Below, piece after piece: positions 33,756 to 44,652 of a stretch of 64,000 nucleotides of DNA (position 1 is the stretch's first letter; every line of letters begins with the position of its first letter). Source of the DNA: Bemisia tabaci (lineage: Eukaryota > Arthropoda > Insecta > Hemiptera > Aleyrodidae); the NCBI RefSeq assembly GCF_918797505.1, contig NC_092794.1, positions 60,559,167-60,623,166 of the forward strand, read 5' to 3'. The position numbers and the translations under genes are program-made. The notes under the pieces were generated by a model that worked only from the letters and a program-made list of their open reading frames with translations, did no database searches and was not told the origin of the DNA.

Positions 33756-34059
33756 AGATAAGTTATTTTAAAGCGGTGCTTTAGCATCTACGGCTATTTA
33801 CACCTCTGTGTGTTCACATGGAAATCAAGGTTACGTCAGTGAAAATACAAAAGGGTTGAGGGGGAAGTTAAGTTTTAAGAAAGAAAGAAAGTGGTAGTAA
33901 TAATAAGTTTATTTTAAAGCGGCCCAAAATACCAATCCCGGTATTCCCGCCTGCCAATCCGCCCCTGCTTCGTCGACCATAAGAGTTGATTTTGTAAATT
34001 TCATTCGCCGCAAGGGCCATTTTGGCCGCCATCTTGGACCGGGGGGTGTCCTCTCGAAA
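33114..34059. other. unassigned, with a TAG trinucleotide microsatellite
   Basis: (TAG)n at about 33725-33755. The 33340-33600 patch is G/C-richer with open frames on both strands and no support. Confidence 0.4.
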
Positions 34060-34285
34060 ATTGGACGTATTTCTGTCGAACGGAACTAAGCGCCGTAGGG
34101 TGAGGAAGGTAGAGGGGGGCTTGGATTGGCGGCGAAACCGGGCGTGAGCTCATTCCGTACTATAATCGCGATGCTCTTCCATGGCGCTTAGTTCCGTTTG
34201 ACAGAACGCGCTATCCGGCATTCTGAATTCCTCCAAAGGAACTCAAATTGCGCTTAGTGCGTTCGACAGAAATACGTCCAATTAG
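34060..34285. mobile_element. inverted-repeat element, GACGTATTTCTGTC family, best copy
   Basis: ATTGGACGTATTTCTGTCGA then ACGGAACTAAGCGCC at the left. At the right, GGCGCTTAGTTCCGTTTGAC and GCGTTCGACAGAAATACGTC then CAATT, so the right arm appears twice. Confidence 0.7.
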
Positions 34286-34738
34286 AATGCAACATCGGAT
34301 TCTTTTTAGCTCGAAAAAGAATGAAGACATATCCGTACCTCTACGCGGACCCTAAAAATGAACATTTGCGCCCGGACTATAAGCAGGAACCCGTCCAAAT
34401 TCTATCCATGTATGTGTCCGCAAGCGTTTGCGGCAAGACGTGCGGGAGAACGGAGGCGCAGAGCGGCGTCACTGACCTTTTCACACCGGCTGCGGCGTGG
34501 CGCTCGGGTCTGATCCGCGACAGTCAACGCCCTCCACCGCGAAGCGCGAGACCGCGGCGCGACGGCGACGTGTCACAACTTCCGAGTTCGGGGCCCACTC
34601 GCGCCGACCTTGACCTCCTACCGCGCAGCCCATCCCCTTGCGGCTCGGCGCCAGGTGTATAGTTCGCTCCACGCGCTCCCATCCTCATAATCACATGTAC
34701 TACTCATGATGTGATATAAGGAGCAAGTAGCATGGCTG
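34286..34738. other. unassigned GC-rich patch
   Basis: 34440-34680 is CpG-rich, with frames on both strands. It could be regulatory. No gene is called. Confidence 0.3.
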
Positions 34739-34746
34739 GTTGCTAG

Positions 34747-35121
34747 TAGAGTCACTTTATGGTTGAGCAGGGTGGGCTGAAGAGGCTAAATTGAATCCAA
34801 TTCTGATTGGTTCCCGTCATTGGAGGCCGCAACGAGTGCACAAGAGGCGGTACCGAATGGACAAGAATACATGAATATTCACCAATTGTGGCAAAGAGTA
34901 AATCTGGACATCGGACCAAGGAATATACGGGTTCGGCAAGGATCACAAACCGAATCCATTGACGTTGTAATGGAGCAATGTTGCATGTTGTAGATTTTGT
35001 GTGCCAGATCGAAGATTACTGAATCCAAACGTTCATTTCGTGTAATCGTTATTCGGCCGTCCATGGCCATCCAGGGTGAGCGCGAATGAGTTGTCTTGAC
35101 TCTCGGTATAAAGGGACTCTA
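34747..35121. mobile_element. hAT MITE, TAGAGTCCCTTTAT family, copy 2
   Basis: TAGAGTCACTTTATGGTTGA to CTCGGTATAAAGGGACTCTA. GTTGCTAG precedes it (34739-34746) and recurs at 35129-35136, leaving 7 extra bases (CTAAGGG) between the terminus and the repeat. Interior motifs (AAGATTAC, CGTTCATTTCGTGTAATCG) match copy 1. Confidence 0.85.
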
Positions 35122-35202
35122 CTAAGGGGTTGCTAGATGCAGAAGAAACCGATGGGAGTAACAAGAATGAACAGACGGAATTTACCTTAGGAGGCGTTCA
35201 AG

Positions 35203-35540
35203 TATTACGTAACGCACTTAGGGGTGAGGAGGGGAGGGAGTTGAGCCAGCTTGACGGTGCGTCACACAGTGGATCAAGTCAATGGGAGAGGTCGGACATG
35301 ATTTAAAAACTTTCAAAGCGTATATCTACATTACTATGGAATGTTGATGTTTTAAAAGTAGTTTCGTTGGTTTTCTCGTAAAATTTTCTGTAAAAAACAC
35401 CCCTTGAAATTTAAATTTTGATTAGAGAAAGGTAAAATTTTACAATTTTTGTCAAAAATTTCATGTCCGACCTCTTCCATTGACTCGATCCACTGTGCGA
35501 CATAAGGGGGGAGGGAGGTCAAGCCGAGCGTTACGTAATG
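35203..35540. mobile_element. ATTACGTAACGC element carrying a nested palindrome
   Basis: Outer ends ATTACGTAACGCACTTAG and GAGCGTTACGTAATG. Inside, 35267-35495 is its own palindrome (CAGTGGATCAAGTCAATGG; CCATTGACTCGATCCACTG). The flanks TGCGTCAC/TGCGACAT suggest an approximate 8-bp TSD and a hAT-like CAGTG terminus. A related CAGCGTTATGTAATTC segment follows at 35765-35876. Confidence 0.7.
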
Positions 35541-35557
35541 AATCCGAGCCGGAGGGT

Positions 35558-35570
35558 GGGGGGGGGGGGG
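35558..35570. repeat. poly-G run (13 bp)
   Basis: Uninterrupted G. Confidence 0.85.
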
Positions 35571-35880
35571 ACTTCGAAAAAATTGAAAATCCCGCCGCGT
35601 CGCCGAACAGATCTAATGATGTATTTTCACACCTTTGTTGATCTCTTCCCGTCGTATTTTAGCAAAATATCTTTAAAAAAAAAAAAATGAAAAAACGACT
35701 TTTTTTTCAAGCTGTTTGCTTAGCGTTTCCTTGATTTTTTATTAAAAAAAATTGGGGGAGGGTTGTGAAGCCAGCGTTATGTAATTCAAAAGGGGAGGGG
35801 GACGTAAGCTGCGTTATGAGAGCGTTACAAGGGGGAGGGGTAATAAAATCGAAAAAAGTGTGTCACGCTGACGTAATATT

Positions 35881-36927
35881 TGAAAGGTCCCGCATTATTT
35901 TTCGTAGTTATGCAAAGAGAAGCACGTCAAAGGGGTCTGTCGCGTTATTTACCGATTATTCTGATGATTCACGCTTTTTGATAAGAATAAATGTAATGAT
36001 TTCTGTTCAAACGACGGATTGCTTCCAAAAATTAGTATAGTTTTAAACAGAAATTGCATCGTCTTACTCCCGTGGAAAATGATACTTTTCGAGTCAATTT
36101 TGCAACCATGAAATTGAATTTACATTCTTCGTCTGGATAACGACGAATTCAGTGAAGACCACGAAGAAAAAAGAACCGGGGAAATAGCGGCAGGCGGTGT
36201 TCAAATGTGCAAGCTCTACATTTTATTGCAAGTGTCGTAAAATATAAACTTTCACAAAACTTTTACTTGCAATTTTTTTTTTACCAACTGAGATTCATCT
36301 TCGTAATGATCGTAAACAAAAGGGATTCGAACTCGTCTCGTTTTTTTCAAGTCATCAAAATCAAGCTAAATATTTTTCACACATAAGCGCATCCGTCAAG
36401 GGATTGTCTGATGTGACCGCCTTTTCCCGATATATTTTCAAGAGAACGCATTAAGTATTATGACTTCTTATGAGTGTCACGATTCAGTATCTTTCATCAT
36501 GTAGTTTTTTGGGTGACTTTTTTTCAAAAAAGCTCAGCAAATTCGAGGAAGTTGAGGGATTCCTCCTAGGCAATGCTTTGGACCGTATTCGATACTGGTT
36601 CAATGTTTCAATTGATTCAAAACAATACAACATAATCTCAAACTCAAATTGTATGAATTAAGTCACAAAAGCTGAAGAAGAGGAAATTCCTAACTATTTT
36701 CCTTTTTATTGCCATGTAATGCTCACAAGAATAAAAAAATCAGTTACCAAAACCTGTTCCTACAGATTACTCGATGGACTTTAGAGGATATGTGTATATA
36801 CTGAACCAATCGATGTCGATAAAATTTCAACGATAGAACGCCTGTTTAATGTGTCGAATACGATCCATTCTTAATTTTCATGTTAAGAATGCTCTTTGGA
36901 AGCAGACTCATTTTATCACATTCTCTT
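35881..36927. other. unassigned; CTTCG-family fragment near 36030-36140
   Basis: TCAATTTTGCAACCATGAAA then TTCTTCGTCTGG matches the CTTCG/GCAACCTT family. The remainder is unique AT-rich DNA. Confidence 0.4.
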
Positions 36928-36963
36928 AACATATGTTTTTCGTTTATCTGTTACAGGTAAGAG
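36928..36963 (+). promoter_or_regulatory. candidate recursive-splicing ratchet point 2
   Basis: TTTTTCGTTTATCTGTTACAG|GTAAGAG: acceptor fused to donor at 36956|36957. A CTTAAC branch candidate sits about 30 bp upstream. Unique DNA, 25.7 kb after ratchet 1. No exon-like frame lies immediately on either side. Confidence 0.45.
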
Positions 36964-37265
36964 TTTCTGATAAGTCCATTGCTTGACTTTGATAATCAGT
37001 AAGCAGCTGATTATTTGACTCTCATAATTAGTAAGTAAGCCCTTTCCATCAGCCAGATTTATTATCTCGTTTTTATCGCCTTTGTTTTGTTCGCTAGTTA
37101 ACGTTTTTGTGCGTCTTATTTAGGTCTCTTGGAGGCTCATTTCATCAGTCTTCATAGAGTTTTAAAATTCGCTGCAATTTTGTTCGAAAGTTTCTCAAAC
37201 GTCCTTACATGAGTTGGTGGTTAGCCAAGGTGACGTCACAATTTTGAATTTCTACCGAATGACAA

Positions 37266-37543
37266 CAGGGTTGCCACAATCAAGGGAAACCGGGAAAGGT
37301 CAGGGAATTTTAAAAAGTCAGGGAAATCCAGGAAATGTCAGGGAAAATGACGAAAATGTCAGGGAAAATCATCCAGTCACCTTCATTTGCTTTTTAGAAT
37401 GAGGTTGACGTTTCGAACGAAAAATTTGGCCTAAAAACTATTTCTAATTATGTCTTCTTACCATCTAGCATATCTTCAATTGTCAGGGAATTTCAACAAA
37501 AAGTGTCAGAGAATTACATGTTCTTAATTCTGTGGCAATCTTG
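37266..37543. mobile_element. MITE, CAGGGTTGCCAC family
   Basis: CAGGGTTGCCACAATCAAGG to TCTGTGGCAATCTTG, interior GTCAGGGAAAATGACGAAAA. Flanks TGACAA/TGGCAA, a 6-bp TSD with one change. Confidence 0.85.
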
Positions 37544-37733
37544 TGGCAATGGAAGACTGTTGTAATTTTAACTATGGGAATGTTTTTCCTTTAATCTGAC
37601 GATGCGTTGCCTATTGTAGATTTATTGCGCCACTCGGGCTAAGCATTAACTGGTGTCTACAGACGCTATGAGTTCAGCATCCCAGAAAAGTAAAGCGATG
37701 CTCAATTTCTCACTTACCTATTCTCATTGGTAG

Positions 37734-37897
37734 CAGTGGCGTGGCGTGAATTGCGATATATCGAGTGTTGTGGCATTTAAACCTATGTAAAAAGATCGAT
37801 TATCAGGGAGTTCGCAGCGAACACCTTAGTAATCGATTCTTTACCATAGTTTCAAATGGCGAGATATCGATAATCGATTATTCACGCCACGCCACTG
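37734..37897. mobile_element. hAT MITE, CAGTGGCGTGGCG family, TSD intact
   Basis: CAGTGGCGTGGCGTGAATTG to ATTCACGCCACGCCACTG, with a perfect 8-bp TSD ATTGGTAG on both sides. Confidence 0.95.
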
Positions 37898-38559
37898 ATT
37901 GGTAGCTCTAAAGTTTTTTGGATCTAATGGTCGGTAAAGGTAATGGAGAATCCTTGTGTTGATTTTCAATGGGTCGTTTATTGAATCTTTATCAAATGAC
38001 CCTGATAAACCCCTACGTAAAAAATTCTATTTATCCATTGAAATGATTCGATAATGAGTCAACAATCGACTCCGCAGCTTAAAAGTAATATTTTGTCGTT
38101 CGTTTGGAGGGAAGGGAGCGAAACTTGGTTTATCGGGAAGGATGTCCGCCTTTTGACGGGTCAAGTTGTAGTTGATGCACCTGTATATATAAGCGGTGGA
38201 TGAAAGGTTTCACCGATTAACGCGTAGGTTTGAAAGGTTAGCCGGGTTTCCACCCCTTGATGACGCTTCCTGTTCTTGTTGATAGGTAAACCGATACAAG
38301 TGGGAATGAGGTTGCAAAAAGAGGTCCCGGACCGTTTATCCTGCGTGGCAACTGAGACAAGACCTTGCTGCGCGAATGTGTCCTGAGAACACTCTCGTAT
38401 TTCCCCCGCGTATACTGCTCTAGTTTCACGTCTAATAGCCCATGAAAACCGCACATTTATCTCTAAGAGCGATGAGCTTACTATTGGAAGTAATTATTTA
38501 ATAAAAAGACACAGCTCTCTTTTTTTGGGTTCGTTTTTATCTTGAAGAGATAAACTCCA
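37898..38559. other. unassigned intronic DNA
   Basis: No gene or repeat recognised. Minus-strand frames at 38161-38456 lack support. Confidence 0.3.
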
Positions 38560-38825
38560 ATTGAGCTGTTTGGAGGACAAGGCGCATAAGTGCAGTTTTA
38601 ATTTTTGGTACTTCAAGAAATACATGTTGGAAGTTTCGAAATTACATTGATCCTTATGGCGGAAAAAAATTCCAAAGTGACTCTCAAATTCTCAAAGCGA
38701 ATTTTTCACAGAATAGGTATTGAAACTAGTTTGACTTGAAATCATTAATATCTCACTTTATAAAACAAGAAAAAAAAAAATGCACTCATACGCCTTGCCC
38801 TCCAAGCCCCTCAAATAGGTGCACC
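38560..38825. mobile_element. palindromic element, GGACAAGGCGCATAAG family, copy 1
   Basis: GGAGGACAAGGCGCATAAGT at the left, ACTCATACGCCTTGCCCTCC at the right. Interior TTTTTCACAGAATAGGTATT matches the copy at 61268. Confidence 0.7.
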
Positions 38826-39780
38826 AGCTTTAACATGTGTAGTTTTGATAATGTTATCGCGTATTTATTTTGATTAATATTAGCTCGATCTTAAAATGGA
38901 GGATTCAGTGTTTTCTGTGATCTACTTGGTTCTATATACACTATACCTATGCGACATGCGAAATTTTATTTTTCTGAGATACCTTCGAATTCTCTATTAG
39001 AATTGGGTTCCTCATCAATTCGTTAGTCGTGTTGTAAAGCTTCTACATTTAGACAGCAGTCCCTCCTGCTCAGACATAGTTTTTAAAACCCGGATATCAG
39101 CATGTCTTGAAATGAGCACTCAAAATAATGATCAAATGATCATCGCATAAGATGATCTCAAATGATAGCTAAGGTAAAACGGCGTGTTGTCAGTCTTCGG
39201 ACGTTGCCAGATTTTCTTTGATATAATCCGAATTTTCCGGGATACTTGAGAGTATTTTCCCTCTTTCTCACAGAATTTTATGTCTAGGTTGATCTAAAGT
39301 ATTTGAAAACTCGAAGGAAAAGTATCCATATATTTTCTCGGAAATAAATATCTTTTCGGGAAAAAATTGGCATACTGAAAACTTAAAATGTTTACAAGGC
39401 GGCTGCGGCGCCGCGTCTTTTCTGCGCACGGCAGCACGGCAGCGTAGCACACCAGCACCAGCTCTGATCATCATCACGTCGTCGTGGTTTCAAAGTCCCT
39501 TCAATTCATCGGGATGCAATACGACTGAACGCTGTGTATTGGGTGCCGTTTGCGGTTTTGAAGGAGAAAGTTTGCTCGTCGAACCGGACCGGGTGCCGCT
39601 TCCTTCCTCGCGTCGCGTCGTCGTCGTCGAGTGAGATGGTAACAATCGCGCGTTTGAATCGTGGTACATGTTTTTAAGTCAAACTTTTTTCGTATTTTGC
39701 TATCGATTTATGAGTCAAGCAGACTGCTGAGAATTACATTTTTCCTCCGCACGATTTTGTCAAGCAACGTGAGGTATAAG
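38826..39780. other. unassigned intronic DNA
   Basis: 39400-39640 is GC-richer. No gene recognised. Confidence 0.3.
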
Positions 39781-39907
39781 AGGATTACATTTTGCAAGTA
39801 GGAAATTTTATTTCTGGCTCGTTTCTGAAACCATATCTGTGCTGTCAGTTGCCCTTTGCGGATAGGTGCTTTTACGGATGAGCCATAGTAGTTCTTCATT
39901 GTAAAAT
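39781..39907. mobile_element. short palindromic MITE, TGGACTACATTTTGC family, diverged
   Basis: GGATTACATTTTGCAAGTAG to AGTAGTTCTTCATTGTAAAA. TTCTGGCTCGTTTCTG/GATGAGCCATAG inner arms. Confidence 0.6.
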
Positions 39908-40288
39908 GATGTAAAAATAATGTTTCAAAATTACGCGTTCAGTATGAAAGGCTAGCATTTTTTATAATCCTCAAGGACTTACCAAAATACATTTATTTTA
40001 CCATCGTTATTCTTTTTTATTAATATATTATTATTATTTTTCCCCCTTCGAAGATTATTTCTGTAAATTTTAATAACGCTATGGTTATCACCTCAAAATA
40101 ATATTATATGAAATGGAAAGTTACTTTTAATTCCAGTGGTATGTTGACAGTTCCGGTTTAAGAATACTATGTCTATCATTGGTTTAGTGTTTTTAGATGT
40201 TTCTCTTATGAAAGAACGACACCGAGAACCAAAGCTCGGGCGCAGTAACTGAATTTTGGTTCTTAGTAAACACCGAACTTTTTTGGTT
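39908..40288. other. unassigned AT-rich DNA
   Basis: No gene or repeat recognised. Confidence 0.3.
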
Positions 40289-40293
40289 CAGGC

Positions 40294-40584
40294 CAGGATG
40301 TCTAGTATCAGGAAAAACCGGAAAATATCAGGAATTTTGGCCGATCAAGAAAAAATCAGGAAAATCGGAAAAATCGGACGTTTTATCAGGTATTTTTCTC
40401 ACGCGAATCTCCTCAGCGGAGAAAGTCTTACTGCTTTTTGCCTACTGTGCCAGGAGTCGAGAATAATCAGGAAAATATCAGGAATTTTCAAAATTAAAAA
40501 AAATCAGGATTTTTTTATAAAATATCAGGAAGAATCAGGAAAATATCAGGATTTTTCAAAATTAAAAAAATACCAGACACCCTA
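40294..40584. mobile_element. MITE, CAGGGTGTCTAG family, TSD intact
   Basis: CAGGATGTCTAGTATCAGG to TACCAGACACCCTA, flanked by CAGGC on both sides (40289-40293, 40585-40589). The last base is G to A, which disguises the end until the TSD is seen. Confidence 0.9.
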
Positions 40585-40589
40585 CAGGC

Positions 40590-41118
40590 GTTTGAAGTTT
40601 TCGGCCAAAGGAGCGACTTTTACAAAGCAAAACCAAACCACTAAAAACTGCGGTTTTCTGAATCGAAGGAGTGGGGTGTTCAACATGAACCGAACTTTTT
40701 TGTCTCCGTGTAACGACTCTACCCCTCTTTCCTCTCCCCTCCTCCAGTCCTGCCAGCGAAGCGAGTGTAATGGCCTTTTCTGAAGGTTCCCGACAGCGAC
40801 AGTATCCTGACGGTGCGGTGTCGGACGGTGCAGCGTAAGTCGGGTGGTACGCATTCGGGATTGAAGGCGCACGCTAAGCCCGAGCGCGGATCGGAGCCCG
40901 ACGCGACAGACCAACATTTCCGTTTCTCTGCCCTGACCCACCGTGACCGTGATGTGCTCTCATTGTCTCGGGCCACACCTTGGAGCCCGTACCTTGTCTC
41001 CCTGTCTGGGTACATCACCGCCAGGGGGTGAGACGGGCTCGAGGAGGGGGATTCCGAATAATTTCCCCTAACGTCGTATGCTTGCACTCCTCGCCCCGTC
41101 TAGTCTCCCGCAAGAAAA
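40590..41118. other. unassigned; GC-richer from 40730
   Basis: Frames on both strands overlap. None has a domain or donor. Confidence 0.3.
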
Positions 41119-41120
41119 CG

Positions 41121-41516
41121 CACTGAAAAAAAATTCTCGGCGTTTTTACCAAGGTCCGTTGGTACCTTTACCATCTCACTTTTTTTTTTTTTACCAATTA
41201 TTGGTAATTTTACCAAGACGGACTGGTAAGCTTACCTGAAAACCGGTATTTTTACTGTTTATTTTTCAGGTAAGAATACCACTTTTATTGGTAATCAATT
41301 CCCGGTAACTTTGCCATTTTATCTCGGTAATTCTACCACAGTCGATAAACAATGTTGGCGTTTTTACCAAGGTCCAGTAAAATTACCGAGAAAGTTCAAT
41401 TACCAATTCTATAAATGGTAATTTTACCAAGAAAAAACTTGGATCAAAAAGAACCCTGAATACTTGGTATTTTTTACCCTTTTCTTAGTAAATACACCGA
41501 GATTTTTTTTTCAGTG
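41121..41516. mobile_element. CACTG-terminus MITE, GGTAATTTTACC subtype
   Basis: CACTGAAAAAAAATTCTCGG to GATTTTTTTTTCAGTG with CG on both sides (2-bp TSD). The interior is a chain of GGTAATTTTACCAAG-type palindromes. At 41269|41270 it carries TTTATTTTTCAG|GTAAGA, a ratchet-like acceptor-donor fusion. Confidence 0.85.
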
Positions 41517-42014
41517 CGGTTGGAGGAAGATCTTGGATTTCGGATAATAGCTGTCGTGAGGATCGTCACTCCTTTATTTTTATTTGTTTGCGTAAGAGTA
41601 AAAGCTCGGAAAGCTCGAAGAAAGGTTTATAAAGAGCTTTTTTTTAACTGCTTCGCCTGGAATCGATTGTTTGTGGTTGTCTTAAATGGAAGAGAAAAAG
41701 TTTCTCTGGACTTCAAAAATAGCCACTGGCGGCCGCAAGTCCCTGAATAGAGTTGAAAATGAGGACCTAATTGACATTTTTTCGAAAAAATTACCGAGGC
41801 TTTCCGGGTAAAATCTATTTTCCAAGAAACCTTCACCGAAAAACATGTGCACGGTAGTCAATCGCTCTATCAAGAGTTACCGGGAACGTACCTGGGAAAT
41901 TTTTGCACGATTCCTTCTCTGGGCACTTCCCTTTCCCAGAAATTTTTCCTGAAAATGGGAAAACTTTACCCATACTTTCCGTTCCCATTTCGAGCTCTCT
42001 AATTTTCCGAGACG
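41517..42014. other. unassigned intronic DNA
   Basis: No gene or repeat recognised. Confidence 0.3.
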
Positions 42015-42016
42015 TT

Positions 42017-42249
42017 CACTGGAGAAAAGGCTCTCGGATTTAGAGTCTAGACTCTTGAAAAATTTAACCCGAAATAATACTTTTGATTCAAACGGATATT
42101 TGCTTGAATAGAGAGCCAAGCGGTCAAGCCTCTTTATTTATGCGAATTTCCTCTTGATTCAAGCAAAAATTTGATTGAATCAAGAGTATTTTTTCTTGTC
42201 AAATTTTTGAAGAGTCTGTACTCTAGATCCTAGCGACATTTTCCCAGTG
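42017..42249. mobile_element. CACTG-terminus MITE, GAGTCTAGACTC subtype
   Basis: CACTGGAGAAAAGGCTCTCG to GACATTTTCCCAGTG, flanked by TT on both sides. Interior ATTTAGAGTCTAGACTCTTG and AATCAAGAGTATTTTTTCTT shared with 44653, 53455 and 59764. Confidence 0.8.
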
Positions 42250-42417
42250 TTCAATACCAAGCCCCAGATCATATTAAATTGTTAAACATATTTTTGCGTG
42301 GCTCTCGAAACAGGAGAAAATTTTAAGGAGGCTCTTGTTATTGTGTCCACCATGCTCTACGCGAAATTTTGACAAGAACTAGCATATTGTGGTGCTGAAC
42401 TCACTCTAATCTGCGAA

Positions 42418-42917
42418 ATGGAGATGTTGCATGTGTGAAGAATTTGCGATGTTGATTCTTATGTAAAAGTTCGCGAGAAACATGATGGTGCTACTGGTTT
42501 TCTCTGAAATCAACTCCCAAGCTCAAAAAAAGCTCTCAAGTTGAGGCCAAAATGGAGGGGATATCCCACCCTACCCCGAGAGTCCACCTCTACATCAAGA
42601 CAAACTCCCCATGCAAAGATAGGGAGCAAATACAGTAGCAGGGTTGCCACTTTATTTGGGGACTCCAAAACCGAAAACACGGCATCACTGCTAATGTATT
42701 AGCTCCCTATCTTTGCATGGAGAGTTTGTCTTGATGTAGACGTGGATTCTCAGGGTAGGGTGGGATATCCCCTCCATTTTGGCCTCAACTTGAGAGCTTT
42801 TTTTGAGCTTGGGAGTTGATTTCAGAGGAAACCAGTGGCACCATCGTGTTTCTCACGAACTTTTACACAAGAATCAACAGTCAAATCGCAAATTCCTCAC
42901 ACATGCAACATCTCCAT
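42418..42917. mobile_element. 500-bp palindrome, ATGGAGATGTTGCATG family, copy 2
   Basis: ATGGAGATGTTGCATGTGTG to CACATGCAACATCTCCAT, flanked by CGAA on both sides (42414-42417, 42918-42921), suggesting a 4-bp TSD. The two arms are near mirror images through CCTACATCAAGACAAACTC and GAGTTTGTCTTGATGTAG. Confidence 0.92.
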
Positions 42918-43351
42918 CGAACGAACTCGATGATGAACTCGGATATTGAGGATATAGTCCCAAAGGCAGGGCCTCTAGGTTTCGGTTACATGGACGCCGA
43001 CCTTTGCATCCATCAACCTGGGCACGGCAATGGGTAATCTAGGCGCTTACGCAAACACAACAACAAACGGGAGTGGGCCGTCGTACCCGGCACGCGAACG
43101 GCCAACGCAGGGGAACGAAGGTCGCCATTGAACCGTTCGATCGATCAGAGGCTCGTAAAAAATCTCACTATTTTTGATCGCTTTATATGGTAACAGGTGA
43201 GCGATGCGTGGGAGCCAGAAATTTGTTGTTGATGTGGTGGAATAACAACGAGCAACTGGACGAAAGAAAGTAACCAAGGAAACATGAACAGGGTTCCCGG
43301 TCAAATCGTCTACTTACAATTAGCTACTTCCTATTTTCTATCAAAGAGTAA
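42918..43351. other. unassigned spacer between two palindromes
   Basis: No gene or repeat recognised. Confidence 0.35.
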
Positions 43352-43866
43352 ATGGAGATGTGGCATGTGTGAGGAATTTTCGATTTGACTGTTGATTCTT
43401 GTGTAAAAGTTCGGGAGAAACACGATGGTGCCACTGGTTTTCTCTGAAATCAACTCCCAAGCTCAAGAAAAGCTCTCAAGTTGAGGCCAAAATGGAGGGA
43501 TATCCCACCCATCCCACCCTACCCTGAGAGTCCACGTCTACATCGAGACAAACTCTCCATGCTAAGACAGGGAGCAAATACGTTGACAGGGCTGCCTCTT
43601 TATTTGGGGACTCCAAAACTGAAAACACGGCAACCCTGCTAATGTATTTGCCCCCTATCTTAGCATGAAGAGTATGTCTTGATGTAGACGTGGACTCTCA
43701 GGGTAGGGCAGGACATATCCCCTCCATTTTGGCCTCAACTTGAGAGCTTTTGTAAGCTTGGGAGTTGATTCCAGAAAAAACCGGTGGCACCATCGTGTTT
43801 CTCGCGAACTTTTGCATAAGAATCAACAGTCAAATCGCAAATTCCTCACACATGCAACATCTCCAT
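43352..43866. mobile_element. 515-bp palindrome, ATGGAGATGTTGCATG family, copy 3
   Basis: ATGGAGATGTGGCATGTGTG to CACATGCAACATCTCCAT. Lies 434 bp after copy 2 in the same layout. A short CCCACCCATCCCACCC duplication sits in the left arm. No TSD readable. Confidence 0.9.
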
Positions 43867-44514
43867 TATCTGCGCGGTGCTGCCTAATCGTGCCAAAAAT
43901 AAAGTTTTGCTGGTCGATTTTGTGCGGAAATGTCAATCTAGGTATTTGCGCGGAAATGTCAAAATCGGAAATCTTACGCGGAAACGTTAACCTACCACCC
44001 TAGGAACCGCAGGAGTTCCAGGGAGGCGGCAACGACGCGGTAGGGGAAGACCCGAAGACAGTCCTGTTCCGGGAGTCGGTCGCCGGTGATCGGTCCTCGC
44101 GGGTCGTTGTCGTTGTCGTCCACGTCCAGTACTCGGAGTCGTCCAGTCGGCGCTGAATAATGCCGTCGAGCGAGTGGATGACCGACGACGACGCGACGCG
44201 ACGCCGCGCGATGCGATGCGGCCGCGGTCGGTGGGGCCCGGGCCCGGGCGCGTGGGCTTGAAGGTCGCTGCGAGGTGCCCGGTGCCGCATGCCGCAGCCG
44301 GCGAATCCCGCGCGGGCCCGGCTCCGGCCGTGGGTGGACCTGAACCTGGACCTGGACCCGGCTCGGACTCGGCGTCAATAAGCTCGCCGCCCTCCAGGGT
44401 GTATCGCCCCCCCCCCCTCCCCCGGCCCGCTCCCTCCCAGGGCCGAGCCCCCAGACTGCCGTGCCAAGGAAAAACGCCGTATCCACATTCCGAGGTTGCT
44501 GGGTTTCCTTAATA
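43867..44514. other. GC-rich, CpG-island-like block
   Basis: 44010-44470 is extremely rich in CpG (GACGACGCGACGCGACGCCG; GGGGCCCGGGCCCGGGCGCG) and open in long frames on both strands, which such composition produces by itself. The translated repeats (Arg/Pro/Gly-rich) look composition-driven. It may be an unmethylated regulatory island. No gene is called. Confidence 0.45.
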
Positions 44515-44646
44515 GAGTATACCTTAATACTGCCGTGCTAAGGAAGCGAGTATACCTTAATACTGCCGTGCTAAGGAAGCGAGTATACCGTATTACTGCC
44601 GTGCTAAGGAAGCGAGTATACCTTAATACTGCCGTGCTAAGGAAGC
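44515..44646. repeat. 33-bp minisatellite, 4 units
   Basis: GAGTATACCTTAATACTGCC begins at 44515, 44548, 44581 and 44614, an exact 33-bp period. Since 33 is divisible by 3, one frame reads an 11-residue repeat (RVYLNTAVLRK). Nothing suggests it is translated. A single diverged half unit (CTGCCGTGCCAAGGAA) stands at 44455. Confidence 0.93.
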
Positions 44647-44652
44647 ACGCCG

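Noticed and set aside
36310..36335. GTTCGAATCC on the minus strand, resembling a tRNA B box
   Set aside because: No A box, acceptor stem or cloverleaf could be placed around it.
40256..40783. 175-codon plus-strand frame
   Set aside because: It runs through the CAGGGTGTCTAG MITE at 40294-40584. Similar peptides arise at each copy (4295, 24292, 63135), so it is repeat-derived.
43185..43205. GGTAACAG|GTGAGC as another ratchet point
   Set aside because: Contains AG|GTGAG but no pyrimidine tract upstream.
43992..44486. 164-codon Arg/Pro/Gly-rich frame (minus)
   Set aside because: Composition-driven in a CpG-dense block and open on both strands.
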